Below, piece after piece: positions 36,581 to 48,545 of a stretch of 64,000 bases of DNA. The stretch's first letter is position 1. Each line of letters starts with the position of its first letter. The notes under the pieces are model-generated. The model had not been told where the DNA came from. It was given only the letters and a program-made list of their open reading frames with translations, and searched no databases. This DNA comes from Chloranthus sessilifolius. Lineage: Eukaryota; Streptophyta; Magnoliopsida; Chloranthales; Chloranthaceae. The stretch covers positions 9,315,001 through 9,379,000 of the forward strand of contig CM037589.1 of assembly GCA_021018995.1 (NCBI GenBank), given 5' to 3'. Position numbers and translations under genes: made by a program.

Positions 36581-37492
36581 TAGGGCTGTGCAGAAACTGA
36601 CCGAAATCGACCCGAATTTCGGTTCAATTTTGGTTTTGGGACATATCGGTTCGGTTTCGATTTCGAAAAATAGACACCGATAGTTATTGGTTCGGTTTCG
36701 GATTTAACATTAAGAAATCGAAACCGAATTGATAAGAAACCGATAGTGGTGCTACCCGGCTGCATAAGTGCATAGTGCATACAAAACTTAGGTTGCAAAC
36801 AAAAAAGTTTGTTTTCCCCCTTTGAAATCTTATATTCTCATGTGTTTTTCTATTGTTGGAAGAACCATTTAAGTTATAGGCTTTGGAGAGTGGTAATGGG
36901 TTTAAATGATGTGTATTTATGGGGTTTTAAGACTCCATTTTGTTCATCTAAAAAAAAAGAAAAAAAGATCCCATTTTGTTTAATTATGATTTTTGTATAG
37001 TGTATTTAAATTTGTGATTTTGGGTTTTCTTAGGACTCCCTTTGTAGTTTGTATTTGTGTTGATTTGGGTTTGGGGTTTTGCATTTGGAATTTTGGTTTC
37101 CTGGATTGTTCTCTAATGATATGTTTGTCATTTTTTATTTAAAATAAAATTATATAGAAAATACCCATCGATCTGGACTGTCTAATTGGCGTATTAATTT
37201 CTTTAAAATGTTCTTAGCCATCCAATCAATCACTTACTTTTGGATGCTTAATAGCGAATTAACGATATAGGCAACCTACAGAGTCTTTAGTGATCTGACC
37301 CTTATGAATTGACAATGGCTTCCTAATAAAAAAATAAAATAAAATTGAGGTTTAGAAACCGAAACCCGACCGCGGTTTCAGTTTTGAACCTTATCGATTC
37401 GGTTTCGGTTTCATAAAATAGAAACCGATAGTTATCGGTTCGGTTTCGATTTTGCCCCAAAACCGACCTGAACCGACCCGATAACACCCCTA
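36581..37492. mobile_element. Non-autonomous hAT element
   Basis: The ends are TAGGGCTGTGCAGAAACTG and (reverse complement) TAGGGGTGTTATCGGGTC. The flanks CATTATGG and TATTATGG (36573-36580, 37493-37500) match at 7 of 8 positions. Both ends are rich in CCGAAA and CGGTTTCG words. 912 bp, no transposase. Confidence 0.85.
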
Positions 37493-37825
37493 TATTATGG
37501 ATTGCTTTAGAAATAGGGACTTGGTTTGTGGGTATAGATATAGTCTCCTTTGAGAGGTGAGGAAGTGTTTTGTTAAATGTCTAGAAACATGGGCAGTTTG
37601 AGCTTAGCCCAAAAATTTACTATATTTAATAAATGGGTTGGGCCGAGCTAAGCCCGAAAAAGAAACGGGTTTGAGTTGCAAAGTAGCAAATAAATGGGCC
37701 TAAGTAAGCCTTAAAATATCGGGCCAGTAAGCTGGTCCGAACCCGGCTCGTAAAACCTTATAAAAACTTAGGGTTTCTTCCCTCATTCTTCATTTACAGG
37801 CCTAACAACTCTCTCTCTAGTTTTC

Positions 37826-38098
37826 TTAAAAATTTAGGGCACGACTTGCTGGAGATCTGAGATCTGTTAGGGTTTCATGACGCTTGAGGATGGGAGGTGT
37901 ATCATCGGTGTCTCCGAAAGGGATATCTGAATCCGGAGTTTGGGGTGGAAAATCGTCATCCAAGATCTGAAAAGTCGGATTATTTGAAGATTCTGTAGCT
38001 GGTTTGTGGAGAGATTCTTCTCTCAAACCAGTTTGGGGAATCGAGTCGAAATTGAGATCTAGATAGAGAGAAAACGAGGGAGCTGCAAAATCCTCCAT
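37826..38098 (-). pseudogene. Gene-fragment open frame, unknown protein, 90 aa
   Basis: I do not recognise the protein. The frame opens MEDFAAPSFSLYLDLNFD and is acidic, rich in Ser, Pro and Asp (for example DDDFPPQTPDSD), with no membrane segment. It is preceded by a (GA)n leader at 38107-38169, a layout common in plant 5' exons, and ends in a stop after the RALNF residues. No downstream exon is seen. It sits between hAT-like flanks, so a captured first exon is the favoured reading; a small genuine gene is possible. Codon use looks coding rather than random, which is the main reason to list it. Confidence 0.35.
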
Positions 38099-38106
38099 AA
38101 AAATGC

Positions 38107-38108
38107 AG

Positions 38109-38169
<61 letters not shown>
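38107..38169. repeat. (GA)n microsatellite
   Basis: About 30 GA units, upstream of the fragment's start codon when read on the minus strand. Confidence 0.95.
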
Positions 38170-38173
<4 letters not shown>

Positions 38174-39002
38174 AATCTGGAGGGAATTTATGATTTTTTA
38201 TTAAACAAATTTCGCCCCTTTTCCGCCAAAGAAACCAACAGTGCAATGGTGGTGACTCATGAGGGATAGATATGACACTCTCTCCTGAAAAGTATTAGAA
38301 ACCCAGCCCGAACTTGGGCCCTGACCCGGTTTGACCCGATTAATAACGGGCCGGGTTTGGGCTACAACATTCAATAATCGGGCTGAGCCCGGCCTGGCCC
38401 GGATAGCATATCAGGTCGGGTTCGGGCCCTCCTTATATTAAAAAAAAAATGGGCCTACAAAAAACCCGGCCCGTTGACAACTCTACGTCTGTCCCTTCTT
38501 GTATTTTTTATGTCCTCTGTTTTGTATAGAGTTTGAGTTGTTCTTGGGCTCTTTTGAGCTCCTTGATCATAAGTAGGCGTCTTTGTACATATTTTATTTA
38601 ATTAATACAACTCTTGAGAATTATCAAAAAAGAAAAAAAAAAACTATCAAAATATCCCTTATATTGATCTTAGCAAGTATTAAGGCTATGTTTGAGATTA
38701 CTGTTTAGAGGCAAAGAGCAACCCACTTAAAAGAGCACGTTTAAATTATTTTTTTAAAGAGACCAAAATTCAGCTTTTTCACTCTCCGAAAAAATTTAAG
38801 AGCACTTACAATCAAACATAGTCTCATACTAAAATACTTTGTCTCATAACACAGAACTGTTCTTTGCCTCCAAAGAGCAATCCCAAGCACAATCTAAGTG
38901 TCTAGAGTTTTGTAAGGTACTAATACTGATATATACCATCAGTGAATATTGGTACGGGGGAGAATGGTATGGTAAACAGGTTTATGCGGGATAAATGGTG
39001 CA

Positions 39003-39627
39003 CAGTGGCAGAGCTAGGTAGGTCGTGGTTGTATAGTTACTTCGTTAAATGAAGTTACGGACCTTTCTAATTATAGAATGTGTTGTTGCTCCCCCTTACA
39101 CCACTTATCCCTCCCGGTGTAAACAGTAGAATGGGCATCCTTTTCTAATTTTGAGTTAGCATTCGATACCTAATACGAGCGCCAATGCTTTTGGTAGATG
39201 ACTCACTTTTTGGAATGTGTTCACTTCTTGGAATGTGTTCGTCCTGTAAAAACATAATGCATTCCGTGTGTTTTGACACCCATAATCTCAATACATGTTT
39301 TATAGAAGGTTAAAAATATAAAAAATATCTCAATCGTGAAGTCCAATATCGTCAAATGCCATCCAAAATTACCATGTTGAATTTACATGGTAGCTATGAA
39401 TTCTAGATGTTTTTCTCGGAACGGGCACGATATTTTGTCTCAAGTTTTTACACCAAAGATTTGTAGATTATGGCACATCAGATCTATCAATGGTACAAGG
39501 ACATGCATCTCTAAGAGTGATCCGAGTACTAAGTCATCTAGTATCATGCCCTTTACCTAATACTAACTCATTTTCTATGTCGAATATACCTTGCGCCCCT
39601 GAAAGAAAATCTTTAGCTCTGCCCCTG
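39003..39627. mobile_element. Non-autonomous hAT element
   Basis: The ends are CAGTGGCAGAGCTAGG and (reverse complement) CAGGGGCAGAGCTAAAG. The flanks ATGGTGCA (38995-39002) and ATGGTATA (39628-39635) match at 6 of 8 positions. It resembles the hAT termini at 6594 and 23565 (CAGNGGCGNAGCC group). 625 bp, non-coding. Confidence 0.75.
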
Positions 39628-39649
39628 ATGGTATACACTAGAATATTCT

Positions 39650-39880
39650 AGTTTATATTAATATTTTTTATATAACTTTTTACTTATTTATAATTATTTT
39701 TAAAATATAATCAAATATACTATTTTTTATACAACTTTGTACTTATTTATTATTATTATTTAAAATATAAACATAATATAGTGGTCGATACTAATTTAAA
39801 AATAGAACTATTTACTTATTTATTATTATTTTTTAAAATATAAACATAATGTACTGGTTTATACTAATTTATACTGGCTG
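39650..39880. repeat. AT-rich tandem repeat
   Basis: About three degenerate units containing 'acttatttattattattt' and 'aaaatataaacataatat', spaced roughly 80 bp apart. Confidence 0.6.
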
Positions 39881-40078
39881 GTATAAATATTATACATTGG
39901 CACCAGCTTTGGAGCAAGAAGTTAAACCTTGACTACTTCAACTCATTCTAAAACCCCTGAATGTAGCACATCGAAAAAAAATAGTCCTCAATATAATGAA
40001 ATCTCAACTTTTAAGGCTTCAATACCTTCTCTTATATAAATTGATGGAAAAGTGATTTCAACTCCCCCAAACCCTCAA

Positions 40079-40274
40079 GGGGTTAGTTGAGCTGGTCAGG
40101 TATCTGCTTCCAAAAGCAGGAGACCTGAGTTTGAATTCCCTCCCCCTTAAGGCAATTTTAGGGATTTATATCTTATGCTGATTCGATATGTGCTGATTTT
40201 AAGGTGCACATGTGCCCTTAAGATTAGGCGGGTGCTCTAAAAGGCCCAAATACTCAAGTTATAAAAAAAAAAAA
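40079..40274 (+). mobile_element. tRNA-derived SINE, full length
   Basis: The 5' region is tRNA-like: a box A-like TTAGTTGAGCTGG at 40083-40095 and a box B-like GAGTTTGAATTCC at 40127-40139, the spacing of an internal pol III promoter. A unique body follows, ending in a 12-base A tail at 40263-40274. A 5'-truncated relative lies at 22828. It encodes no protein and depends on LINE enzymes in trans. Target duplications were not resolved. Confidence 0.85.
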
Positions 40275-40868
40275 CATATAATAAGGGTACTCTTGTTTAT
40301 AGGGGAGGATTCTTCCTTCTGAACACACGGTTGATGTGTTTAAGTTGTTGACTTATTTGAATTAAACGATATATTTTGTTTTTCGTCCCTACGTTACGTT
40401 AACTCGCCAAAAAGAAATCAAGCCTGACGCCTACACTACCTACGTCCAAAGAAATCACTTACCTAACCAACTATACTAGAAGCTATTCTGGTTTAAAAAG
40501 TTAATGTTAATTGTTATATTACAAATTATTGTTAGCTTACTTAAAAAGAAAAAATTATCAACGCTCATCCTAGCCAACTATACGAATCTAGTTCACATCA
40601 GAAAAGCGAATTGCGAATTTACAAACTCGGAATTGAATCGAGCGAAATACAAATTAACTATGTTTCATCCCCATCTTCAACATAAAAGATCTTGACATGA
40701 GCCGAATATGATCTTAATCGATTCAAAACAATCAATGGTTTAAGCACCTGAAACACGTGTTGAGAAGGAGGAATCTTGATTAAAAATAAAGGTGCCCAAA
40801 ATCCTTGCATCCAAAGGTTCTAAGACTGATTTGACCCCTTTGCATGCTTAGGTCTACATTATTATGTG

Positions 40869-41434
40869 TGTTGTTTTGACTCTAACTTCAGGTGGCTTGC
40901 TTGAGTGACTTTGGCTGTCACTCGAGCGAGGTGGGTCGCCCAAAGGGAAAAAGTTTTGGGTATAAGTCACTCGAGCAAGTTTAGATTTCGCTCGAGCGAC
41001 CAATGTAATATTCAAAGGGGTGTTTTCTCGGGTTTTAGTCACTCGAGTGACAACTAAAGTCACTCGAGCGACCCGCGACGGCAAAGTTACGTGCAGACTC
41101 CATATTTGACTAATTTCTCTTGGGTTGAAAGTAGGATTCAAGATTTATATATAAAGGAAAAACTCATGGACGAATTGTAAGGTTGAGATATCATTATAAA
41201 GCTTTGGAAAACTTATTTAGGGTTTTGAGGAGAGCTTTGATGAGGCTTGAGTGTTCTTGTATTCTTCTGTAATCATCAATAAAGTGGATTATCATTACTC
41301 GTAGACGTAAGCATATTGTCGAATCACGTAAATATTATCTCTTGTGTGTTTGTGATTGATTTTCTTTTATTTTGCATTCTTATTTAATCGTTTATCGTGA
41401 GATCGTTGGTTAGTTTGTGAGCTTCCGCTCAATA
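40869..41434 (+). mobile_element. 5' LTR of copia element 2
   Basis: It starts TGTTGTTTTGACTC and ends near CCGCTCAATA, 566 bp. It pairs with the 3' LTR at 45281-46734. The flank ATGTG before it and ACGTG after the 3' LTR match at 4 of 5 positions, supporting one insertion event. A (CT)CGAGCGA palindrome array sits near the start. Confidence 0.88.
40885..41085. repeat. CACTCGAGCGAC palindrome array, 5' LTR copy
   Basis: Six to seven motifs such as TCACTCGAGCGA, TCACTCGAGCAA, TCGCTCGAGCGA and TCACTCGAGTGA, built around CTCGAG. The 3' LTR has the same array at 45305-45485 with several changed bases. Confidence 0.88.
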
Positions 41435-41435
41435 A

Positions 41436-41450
41436 ATTGATATTAGAGCA
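41436..41450 (+). promoter_or_regulatory. Mutated copia primer-binding site
   Basis: TTGATATTAGAGC, three transitions away from or near the usual TTGGTATCAGAGC, follows the 5' LTR by a few bases. Confidence 0.6.
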
Positions 41451-41489
41451 TTAGATTTCTATTTTACGATCGGAGATTGCATTGAAATC

Positions 41490-44400
41490 TATAAAAGTTT
41501 CGAACGCGAGGTTTGAGGTTGAAAAATTCGATGGGAAGATCAATTTTGACTTGTGACAAGTACAAGTTTGGGATATCTTGATTCAACAAGGGCTGCACAA
41601 GGCATTGAAAGGGGTTTCGAGTAAGCCGACGGATATGTCCGATGGTGATTGGAAAGAATTCGAACTTCAAACTTGTAGTACTATTCGGCTATATCTAGCG
41701 AAGGAGATTACGCACAACGTAATGTGGGGAAACTTGACGGCCTCGCTATGGGTCAAATTGGAGAGTCTTTACATGATGAAATCTCTGACGAGTCATCTAT
41801 ATCTCAAGAAGCAAATGTATGAGTTGCACATGAAGATAGATACTTCTCTCAACGAATAACTTAATGAATTCAATAGAATAATATCTGAATTATTAAATGT
41901 TGGAGAAGAAGTTAAGGATGAAAATAAAAAACTATTACTTTTGTCTTTCCTCCCCAATTCTTATGAGCACCTGATTACTACGCTGCTCTATGGGAAGAAT
42001 ACTATTGAACTGGAGTTGATTATAACGACATTGCTTTGTAACGACATGAGGAAGAAATGTTCGAATAGTAATACACAAACAAATGACTTGTTGGTTAGAG
42101 AGAAATTAGAGGGCCATAAATTTGGAAGGGATAGATCAAAGTTCATATCTGAATCCAAAAATAGAAGAATAGTAAAATGCTGCAAGTGTTACAAAAAGGG
42201 TTACATCAGAAGACATTGTCCACAGTAATAAACAAAGAGGGACGGTACTCAGGATAAAAATTAGAAAGGGGTCGTCGATAAGGCTGGTATAACTGAATAA
42301 GCCCCGGATGATGATGAAAATGTATTGTCAGTGATTTCAAATAAATACTCACAAAATGCATGAATACTTGATTCAGGGTGCTCCTACCACATGTGTCCAA
42401 ATAGGGATTGGTTCGAGTCTTATAAAAAAGTGGATGGTTGAATGATTTTGATGAGTAACAATATGACCTGTAAAATAGTTGGAAAGGAGAGTATTAGAAT
42501 AAAGATGTACGATAAGATTGTGAGAACATTGACCAATGTACGCCATATTTCGAAACTGAAGAAGACTCCAATGGGCTTAAGTTTGCAGCTCAAGATAGAG
42601 TTTTGAAGGTGACAAAGAGATCTCTGGTTGTGATGAAAGCGAAAAAGGTTAGGAACCTTTACTTTCTATGAGGGAGCAGAGTCACAGGTGGAGCAGTAGT
42701 ATCTATATAAGATGATAGTAGTTTGTCCTCTATGCAGTTATGACACATGCGCCTAAGGCACATGTAAGAAAGAAGAATGATAGAGTTGAGCAAGCATGGC
42801 TTGTTGGAAGGTGTAAAGGCCGTGAAAGTTGATTTTCGTGAGCATTTGTGTTTTCGGGAAATAATGCAGGGTTAAGTTTAACACAGTAGTTCACACTACA
42901 AAAGGCACACTAAACTATATACATTCAGATGGGTGAGGACCTTTAAAAGTTTCTTCTAAAGGTGGTGCCAGGTACTTCGTCTCATTTATTGATGATTACT
43001 CTCAATATGTATAAATCTATATGATGAAGAGTAAGGATGAGGTGTTGAAAATCTTCAAAAGGTGAAAAATACTATTTGAGAACCAAACTGGAAGGAAGGC
43101 CAAGCGATTCAGAACTGATAATGGTGGTGAGTACACTAGTGGACAGTTCCATGAGTTCTGTGAAGAGAATAAAATTGTTAGGCATTTCACTGAGGAATAC
43201 ACCACAACAGAATGAAGTAACATAACTTATGAATAGAATTCTACTTGAAAAGACAAGATGTATGTTATCCAATGTGGGATTGGGTAGAGAGTTCTGGGTG
43301 GAGACAGTCAATACAACGTGCTATCTTGTAAACATATCATTGTCTACAACAATATAATGGAAGACTCCGATTGAAATATGGTCAGGAAAGCCTGCAGATT
43401 ATAATACATTGAGAGTTTTTGGTTGCACAACTTACTATTATGTTACAGATAGTAAAATTGACCTAAGGGCTAAGAAAGCGATTTTCTTATGGTATGCAAA
43501 TGGTATAAAAGAATACAGGTTATGGTGTCTTGAGCAAAATAAGGTTGTGATCAAAAGATATGTGAGCTTTGATGAATATGTTATGCAAACTTCTAGCAAA
43601 CAGATCATGAAAATTGGAGTAGAGGTAGCGAAAGATCAGTTTTAGGTAGAGTTAGAAACTCCTATAGTTATTACATCAGAGGAAAGTGTAGAAACATCTG
43701 AGAGAGAGCCAAAACAATCCTTAGCAGGTGGAAGGCCCAAAAGAAATGCTAGAGTACTAATTCGCTACGGTTACGAGGATATGATCGCCTACGAGTTACG
43801 TTGGATGATAATGAGTCATCTCCATTCAATGATGCAATCAGTGGTAGATGTGTAGAGGAATGAAAGACCGCAATAGGTGAAAATATGGATTCTCTCTACA
43901 ATAATCAAACTTGAAAACTAACAGAGTTACCTAAGGGAAAAAGGTAGCGATTGGGTGCAAATAAGTTTATAAGAAGAAAGACGGTTCTCTGAAAAATAGC
44001 GATGCAAGGTACAAAGCACGGTTGGTAGCAAAAGGCTATGTGCAAAAGGACGACATTAATTATAATGAGGTGTTCTCACAGGTTATAAAACACACTTCAA
44101 TCCGGATTTTATTATCAATTATAGCACACTTGGACTTAGAGTTGGAGCAACTTGATGTGAAAACAATGTTTCTACACGGTGATCTAGAGGAGGAGATCTA
44201 TATGAACCAACCTAAAGGGTTCAAGTCTCTTGGAGAAGAGAGGTTAGTGTGTTAACTAAAAAAGTCCTTATATGGGTTGAAATAATCACAGAGACAGTGA
44301 TACAAGTGGTTTGACACATTCATGGTGGGCTAAAATTATATTTGAAGTGAATACGACAACTGTATTTATTTCAAGAGGCTAGCGGATGTCTCATTTATTT

Positions 44401-45200
44401 ACCTTCTTTTATATGTTGATAATATGCTCATAGCTGTAAAAAGCATGGTAGAGATCAACAAGTTAAAATCTCAATTTAGCATGAAAGTTGAGATGAAGGA
44501 TCTTAGCGTAACGAGAAAGATTCTTGGGATGGAGATTTAGAGAGACATAAAAAAAATACAGTTGTTACTATGGTATGTACTCGATTGGATATTTTATAGG
44601 CCGTTAGCATGGTCAGCAGACATATTGCTAATCCAGGTAAAGAGTATTGGCAGGCGGTGAAATAAATTATGAGGTACATATGTGACACCAATGATGTCGA
44701 TCTGGTTTTTCGCAGTGGTACAGGTCATCAATTATGCAGATACGTAGATTCAGACTACGCGGGTGATTTGGATAAGCGTCAGTCTACAACGGGATATGTG
44801 TTTATACTATTAAGATGTCTGATTAGCTGGAGGTCAATATTATAGGATACAGTGGATTTGTCTACTATCGTGATAGAGTATATGGCAGTAATAGAGGCAG
44901 TGAAAGAAACATTGTAGCTTCAGGGCTTAGTTGGTGATCACACAGGAAAGTATTGATGTGTTCTGCGATAGTTAAATTACTATTTATTTAACAAAGAATT
45001 GCGTATATCATTCTTATACCAAACACATTGATATATAATATCACTTCATACGGTAAGTAATTGAATATAGCGATATATCTTTGAAAAAGGTAAGTATGAA
45101 GGGCAATTCTATGGATATGATGATAAAGGTGGTACCGGTAGTCAAGGCTAAACATTGTTTGAATTTGATCAATGTTCAGCAAATTTGAGCGCCGTTGAGG
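41490..45200 (+). pseudogene. Ty1/copia element 2 gag-pol, heavily decayed
   Basis: Broken remains of a copia polyprotein. Gag spans about 41490-42230 and ends in a knuckle reading CKCYKKGYIRRHC, where the metal-binding His is Tyr. The protease near 42375 has DSGCSYHMCP. Integrase traces run 42850-43650 (FIDDYSQ, FRTDNGGEY, PADYNTLRVFGC). Reverse transcriptase spans about 44010-44560 (KGYVQKDDINYNEVF, LDVKTMFLHG; the catalytic site reads YVDNM where active enzymes have YVDDM). RNase H is near 44750 (DSDYAGDLDKRQSTTGY). Domain order protease-integrase-RT-RNase H is diagnostic for copia. Stops and frameshifts are spread along the whole length, more than in element 1, so it is old. It resembles Tork/Tnt1-type elements, an impression from motifs only. 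Confidence 0.9.
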
Positions 45201-45280
45201 TGCTAATGACAGCAGTGATATGAGAAAAGTGATGATCGAAAGAAATAGTATATGGTGTAGCTTAGCGGCAGGTGGAGAAT

Positions 45281-46734
45281 TGTTGTTTTGACTCTAACTT
45301 CAATTGGCTCGCTCGAACAACCTTGGTTGTCGCTCGAGTGAGGTGGGTTGCCCAAAGGGGAAAATTTTCGAGTGTAATCACTCGAGCGAGTTTGGTTCTC
45401 ACTCGAGCGACCAATGCATTATTCAAAGGGGTTTTTTCTCGGGTTTTAGTCGCTTGAGCGACAACCAAAATCACTCAAGCGACCCGCGACGTTGAAGTTA
45501 TGAGGAGACTCCGTATTTGACTAATTTCTCTTGGGTTAGAAGTATGATTCAAGACTTCTATATAAAGGGAAAGCGCATGGATAAATTGTAAGGTTGCGAT
45601 ATCATTATAAAGCTTTGGAAAACCTATCTAGGGTTTTGAGGAGAGCTTTGGTGAGGCTTGAGTATGACTGTGCATTTTTTGGGCAGAACCGACCAAACCG
45701 GACCAAATCACCGATTTTGGTCTGATTTGGACGGGTACCGGCTTGGATTTGGTTGGGCAAAAATAAAAATTGAAAAGTTCTGTTTGATTTCCGTTCCGGG
45801 CCTTCCCATGCCGAAACCGACCAAACCGAACTGAATGTAAGTAAATTTTTTTAATGTATATATATATACGTACAGTCAATTTGAATCAAGCAGACAATTG
45901 GGCCTCATATTTTCGATCCAAAATTTGGGCCCAAATTTTGTGTTTCACAACCTTAAGGCTCGAATCTCACAAGACATTGAATTAGGGAGTAGAGACTTAG
46001 GGTTCTAATTTCTAAAAGTTCAGTCAGCCTCCTCTCTCCCTCCCTCTCTATAGATGCTGAATTAGAGTTGATATTTGGGCATGCTCTGGTTGAGATCCAC
46101 CGTATCCTAACCAAAAGCCCTCACCAGGTAAATTCTAGTTAAATAGTGAATAATATTGAAATTGCATTAGTGTTTGGTTCTTTGCCATGTTCTTAGAGAG
46201 AGAGAGAGAGGGAGAGAGAGACATTCATCATCATTTGTCTGTTGCTAAGGGTGAATAGATTATAAAAGTAAAGCGGCTCCTAAAAAAATGAAAATAGTAA
46301 AAGTGTAAAACAGGTTGAGAAATTGGGAAAATACAGTTTTGTGCAAGTAGACCTTATAGGAAAACCAATACCGACCGAACCAAATAGAAACCAACCGAAC
46401 CAAACCGAAACCAAATCGAGTTGAGTTGGTTTGGTTCAATAGTTGGACGGTTTGGTCTATTTGAACATTTAGAAACCGATTAGAACCGGTTTGGTTTATG
46501 ATTTTGGTCCAAAATCGGCTAAATCGAACCGAATACACCCCTAGGCTTGAGTGTTCTTGTATTCTTGTGTAATCATCAATAAAGTGGATTTTCGCTGCCC
46601 GTGAACATAGTCATATTGTTGAACCACATAAATATTGTCTCTTGTGTATTTGTGATTGATTTTCTTGTGTTTTGCATTCTTATTTGATCGTTCATCGTGA
46701 GATCGTTGGTTAGTTTGTGAACTTCCACGCAACA
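45281..46734 (+). mobile_element. 3' LTR of copia element 2, split by a hAT element
   Basis: It starts TGTTGTTTTGACTC after the purine-rich GGTGGAGAAT and ends CACGCAACA. A hAT element fills 45663-46543 and its target duplication GGCTTGAG marks the break. Without it the LTR is about 565 bp and pairs with 40869-41434, with scattered substitutions between the two LTRs. Confidence 0.88.
45663..46543. mobile_element. Non-autonomous hAT nested in the copia LTR
   Basis: A perfect 8-bp duplication GGCTTGAG (45655-45662 and 46544-46551). The right end in reverse complement is TAGGGGTGTATTCGG; the left end TATGACTGTGCA is diverged. CCGAACC/GGTTTGG words fill both subterminal zones. The 5' LTR shows the empty site. 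881 bp, no transposase. Confidence 0.88.
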
Positions 46735-46924
46735 ACGTGCTCATACATGGTCATAAATCTAGGCTTGATACATGGTAGATGATTTGATCAAGAGCTAGTG
46801 AATGGCTGGTTAAATGAAGTCTTTGGTTACAACCATTCCTGTCAATGTACTAAGTAATTGACTCTTTTCAATTAGTTCTTAATATTACCAACCTTGTGAA
46901 TAGTCTTTTGAAATTCTATCAAAA

Positions 46925-47118
46925 GCATAGTGACAAATTTCGTTTTTGGCAATTTTTCGGTGGGGGTCCTTTTGGTACATTTCGGATTAATTTCGATACA
47001 TTTATGAAAAAATTCGAAAAAATTTCGGGAAATAAAAAAAATATATATATATATTTAAGCAATTGATCCAAGTGCCCCCCACCGAAAAATTACCGAAAAA
47101 CAAAATTTGTCACTATGG
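46925..47118. mobile_element. Palindromic MITE, about 190 bp
   Basis: The ends CATAGTGACAAATTTCG and (reverse complement) CCATAGTGACAAATTTTG are inverted repeats, and the arms extend through 'tttttcggtggggg' and 'ccccccaccgaaaaa'. No clear target duplication. Flanks show no gene. Confidence 0.75.
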
Positions 47119-48150
47119 TCTTCAGTGGATAGAAATTTATTAAAGTTGGTATTAGGCTAATAATAGCCCATTAATCCTACATGTTTAAGAGCTCATATTT
47201 GGTGCGTGGTCGATCACAAGCACATAGTACAAACTCTTAAACACGCATGAACCTTTAAGTGTCTTACAAATGCACACATCTCAAAATATGCCCATGTAGG
47301 CCATTGGACGGGCAATGCACCATACAAGCACTGACGTGAGCTCAAGCAAATAAATATAGAAGACAAATTGACAAATTGGGTTGTTTTCTAACTAGCGTTT
47401 AGTCCCACATTGTTGGAGGCCAGAAAATGCCACACTCTAGCCACCTATATAATTTGTTGTGCATTGGCTGAAACAATCCACCCAGCTGTGTGGTTAGCAC
47501 TGATCGAACTATTCTTTCGCCCTTTACTACTAAATTACTAATATATTAAAAAAAAAAAAATCCCAAATTTATTGAAATTTCACCGAAAAAACCAAAATTA
47601 TCGAAAAGTACCAAAATTTCTCCAAAATTTTTGTTTGACCCCATTTCAGTGAAATTTGTTGCAATGATCAAAAGTTAACTTCTCTAAATTTTAAGTGGCC
47701 CTGTGAAAGTACATTAAGAGAAGAGTACGAAAACGCGCCTCATTTATATTTTTATTACAAAAAAGGTGATTTTTTTTTAAATTATGAAATTGCGCCCCAT
47801 ACGGTCCAATACGGGCCCGTATTCGTACACATTCTCCATACACGTGTTGAATGACTAATAAAAAAAAGAAAAAAAAAAAGAAAACAAAGAGAATTTGTTT
47901 GCAAGGGCAACATTGTAATTATTCATTAAAATTGATTAGTGCCCTACGTAGGTTAATATGTAGGGAAATTTACCTGATCGACCCTGTCAGATACACCTTT
48001 TACTTCAAAGCTATATTTTCACCTTCACCCAAACCGACCAGCTGTGTGCCGAGTTGCCGCTCGCCTTTACCAAATGCCGAAATTACCCCCAAGGTAATAA
48101 ATAGCCGTCTGACTTTTCAAATCATTCATGTTTACCTTTTTTACTTTTTA
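47119..48150. other. Intergenic, nothing firm
   Basis: AT-rich non-coding DNA. 47530-47660 repeats 'accaaaatttc' words like a decayed MITE arm. A lysine-rich open frame begins near 47851, but only its last part may be an exon of the next gene. Confidence 0.45.
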
Positions 48151-48334
48151 CTTTTTCGTTCGAAGTCGGTGGAAGGTGGAGTCGCTTCGAAGTTGGTGAC
48201 GCTCGATCCTTCAATCTTCAAGCTACCGAATCTGTAAGTTATAAATCAAATCCTCTTCTAATGTTGTAGAATTTTTTCTTCTTCTTTCGACGACCTATAT
48301 TTTGATGTATTTTTGTTTTATTTTCCTATAATAA

Positions 48335-48545
48335 CGATCGATATCGACTGCATTAATGATCGATATTGACTGTACAGACACTCGAATCGATTGTTAAGAC
48401 ACTCGATTTCATTTGTAAAGACACTCATTATCGATCATTAATACAATCGATATCGATCGCTAATACAATCGATAACGATCGTTAATACAATCGATATCGA
48501 TCGTTAAGACAATCGATATTGATCGTTAAGACAGTGATTATAACG
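48335..48545. repeat. ATCGATATCGAT palindrome array in intron 1
   Basis: Seven to eight units of about 21-22 bp such as AATCGATATCGATCGTTAA, with 'gacactcga' variants. They lie between the donor after 48234 and the acceptor at about 48605. Confidence 0.85.

Larger units (their letters stand above)
37600..38480. mobile_element. Candidate hAT-like element carrying a gene fragment
   Basis: The right end, in reverse complement, is TAGAGTTGTCAACGGGCC, a hAT-like terminus. Both flanks (37600-37760 and 38290-38470) are rich in GGGCC/CCCGA words. The middle (37770-38270) lacks these and looks like the first exon of a gene. The left terminus and target duplication were not found. Confidence 0.4.
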
